Under the pieces are notes generated by a model that was not told the DNA's origin, made no database searches, and saw only the letters and a list, made by a program, of their open reading frames with translations. 64,000 bases of DNA, from contig JAPSHX010000007.1 of the NCBI GenBank assembly GCA_031179305.1, forward strand, positions 1 to 64,000. The letters are read 5' to 3'. Source of the stretch: Paenarthrobacter sp. Its GTDB lineage: Bacteria; Actinomycetota; Actinomycetes; Actinomycetales; Micrococcaceae. Below, one piece after another: positions 63,292-64,000 of this stretch; the stretch's first letter is position 1; each line of letters opens with the position of its first letter. Made by a program: the position numbers and the translations under genes.

Positions 63292-64000
63292 TCAGTTGCC
63301 GTAGAACACTTTCTCAAAAACGCCCCTGGCACGACGACTGAGCCGCAGGTAGTCCTCTTCGAACTGCCCCGCGTTCCCGGGCGCATATCCGCACCAGCGT
63401 GCCACGGCCTCAAGGTCTTTCCTCGACGATGGAAGAAGATCCGAGGCACGTCCCGTGACAATGACGTTTGCGGAGCGGATGCGGCTGGCGAGTCGCCAGG
63501 CCTCCCTCAGCAGGGCAGCATCGTCTTCGGCGATGAACTCCAATTTTTCCGCAGCGGCCAGAGCGTCCAGAGTCGACGTTGTCCGCAGCTCCGGGTGCTC
63601 TCCAGCGTGCTGGAGTTGCACCAACTGAACCAGCCATTCAACATCACTCAACCCACCCCGGCCAAGCTTGACGTGCCGGGCCGGGTCAGCGCCGCGAGGC
63701 AGGCGCTCCGACTCTACCCGGGCCTTAACGCGACGGATCTCCCGGACATCTTGCTCCGCAAGTTGCTCCGGGTAGCGAATGGGGTCAATGAGACGTACAA
63801 AGTCGGCCGCAAGCTCATCCGAGCCGGCCATCGGACGGGCGCGCAGAAGAGCCTGCGCCTCCCAAATCAGCGACCACCGCCGATAGTACTCCGCATACGA
63901 CTCCAGCGACCGCACCATGGCACCGTTTTTGCCCTCCGGTCGGAGGTCGGCGTCCACCATGAGCACTCGTTCGGCCATGATCGCCGGCTTGAGGGGCTGG
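63292..64000 (-). CDS. glnE: Glutamine synthetase adenylyltransferase/deadenylyltransferase, C-terminal part (runs off window)
   Basis: The visible 236 residues end a much longer protein. They match the C-terminal half of GlnE: the nucleotidyltransferase end (MVDADLRPEGKNGAMVRSLESYAEYYRRWSLIWEAQALLRARP in parts), then a GlnE helical bundle with HVKLGRGGLSDVEWLVQLVQL. DADLRPEG is the metal/nucleotide motif. GlnE modifies GlnA in response to nitrogen; glnA lies 1.6 kb away. The gene is complete at its 3' end only. Confidence 0.95.
   Translation of the reverse strand, partial: QPLKPAIMAERVLMVDADLRPEGKNGAMVRSLESYAEYYRRWSLIWEAQALLRARPMAGSDELAADFVRLIDPIRYPEQLAEQDVREIRRVKARVESERLPRGADPARHVKLGRGGLSDVEWLVQLVQLQHAGEHPELRTTSTLDALAAAEKLEFIAEDDAALLREAWRLASRIRSANVIVTGRASDLLPSSRKDLEAVARWCGYAPGNAGQFEEDYLRLSRRARGVFEKVFYGN

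Overview
The window reads as chromosomal DNA of a GC-rich actinobacterium, most likely a Micrococcaceae member of the Arthrobacter/Paenarthrobacter group. The case rests on dense genes with GC-rich third positions, many GTG/TTG starts and ATGA start-stop overlaps, and a set of actinobacteria-restricted families (SepH, DUF3159, DUF3710, DUF3093, DUF4191, DUF4192, DUF4193, DUF5998, DUF7455). The order pepA, lpdA, sucB, lipB, lipA, DUF4191, RDD, glnA, glnE is also typical of actinobacteria. The genus is inference. I see no rRNA, tRNA, CRISPR array or prophage. The only mobile DNA is the end of an IS3-type element at the left edge, next to a tandem 32-bp repeat.

Layout. 1-190: IS end and repeats. 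0.2-4.6 kb (minus): aldo/keto reductase, a small HhH protein, then a translationally coupled dxs, DUF402, unknown cluster. 4.7-7.6 kb: aconitase with a complex terminator. 7.8-14.6 kb: RNA methyltransferase coupled to a KimA-like K+ permease, facing two TrkA-type RCK proteins, then a DUF3710, OB-fold, DUF3159 chain. 14.7-20.5 kb: dut, DUF3093, DUF4193, sepH, and a coupled DUF5998, phosphodiesterase, thymidine kinase set. 20.6-25.8 kb: GNAT/acyl-CoA synthetase fusion divergent from topoisomerase IV subunit A (parC); parE is at 36-38 kb. 26-28 kb: VOC, DinB and double-GNAT genes. 28-35.8 kb: cydA, cydB and a fused cydDC, divergent from a BlaI-type repressor and an M56 membrane peptidase. 38.3-43.9 kb: DUF7455, the primary sigma factor, DUF4192, MFS and PAC2. 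44.2-50.4 kb: leucyl aminopeptidase, lpdA, two-lipoyl-domain E2, a small membrane protein and OsmC. 50.5-56.7 kb: tricorn-type protease, TIGR01777 epimerase and an unusual protein kinase. 56.8-64 kb: lipB-lipA, DUF4191, RDD, glnA, small regulators and the C-terminal part of glnE.

How the parts fit. lpdA and sucB need lipoate, and lipB/lipA make it 8-10 kb away. glnA (with an adenylylation tyrosine region and a GlnR-type operator) and glnE form the nitrogen-assimilation pair. cydABDC is a complete bd-oxidase structural and assembly set.

The most interesting signal is regulatory. Three 17-bp palindromes of the form TTCTAC-n5-GTAGAA lie between cydA and the BlaI-type gene and overlap candidate promoters. 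Related sites lie at the promoters of a small membrane protein (49.45 kb) and the DUF4191 gene (58.59 kb). This suggests a BlaI/M56-controlled respiratory regulon. A second striking site is a pair of 16-bp palindromes that form the -35 and -10 of a tiny, probably leaderless HTH gene (62.6 kb). Several genes have a -10 hexamer 6-9 nt before the start codon and look leaderless. All product calls come from reading translations and motifs; no database search was run.
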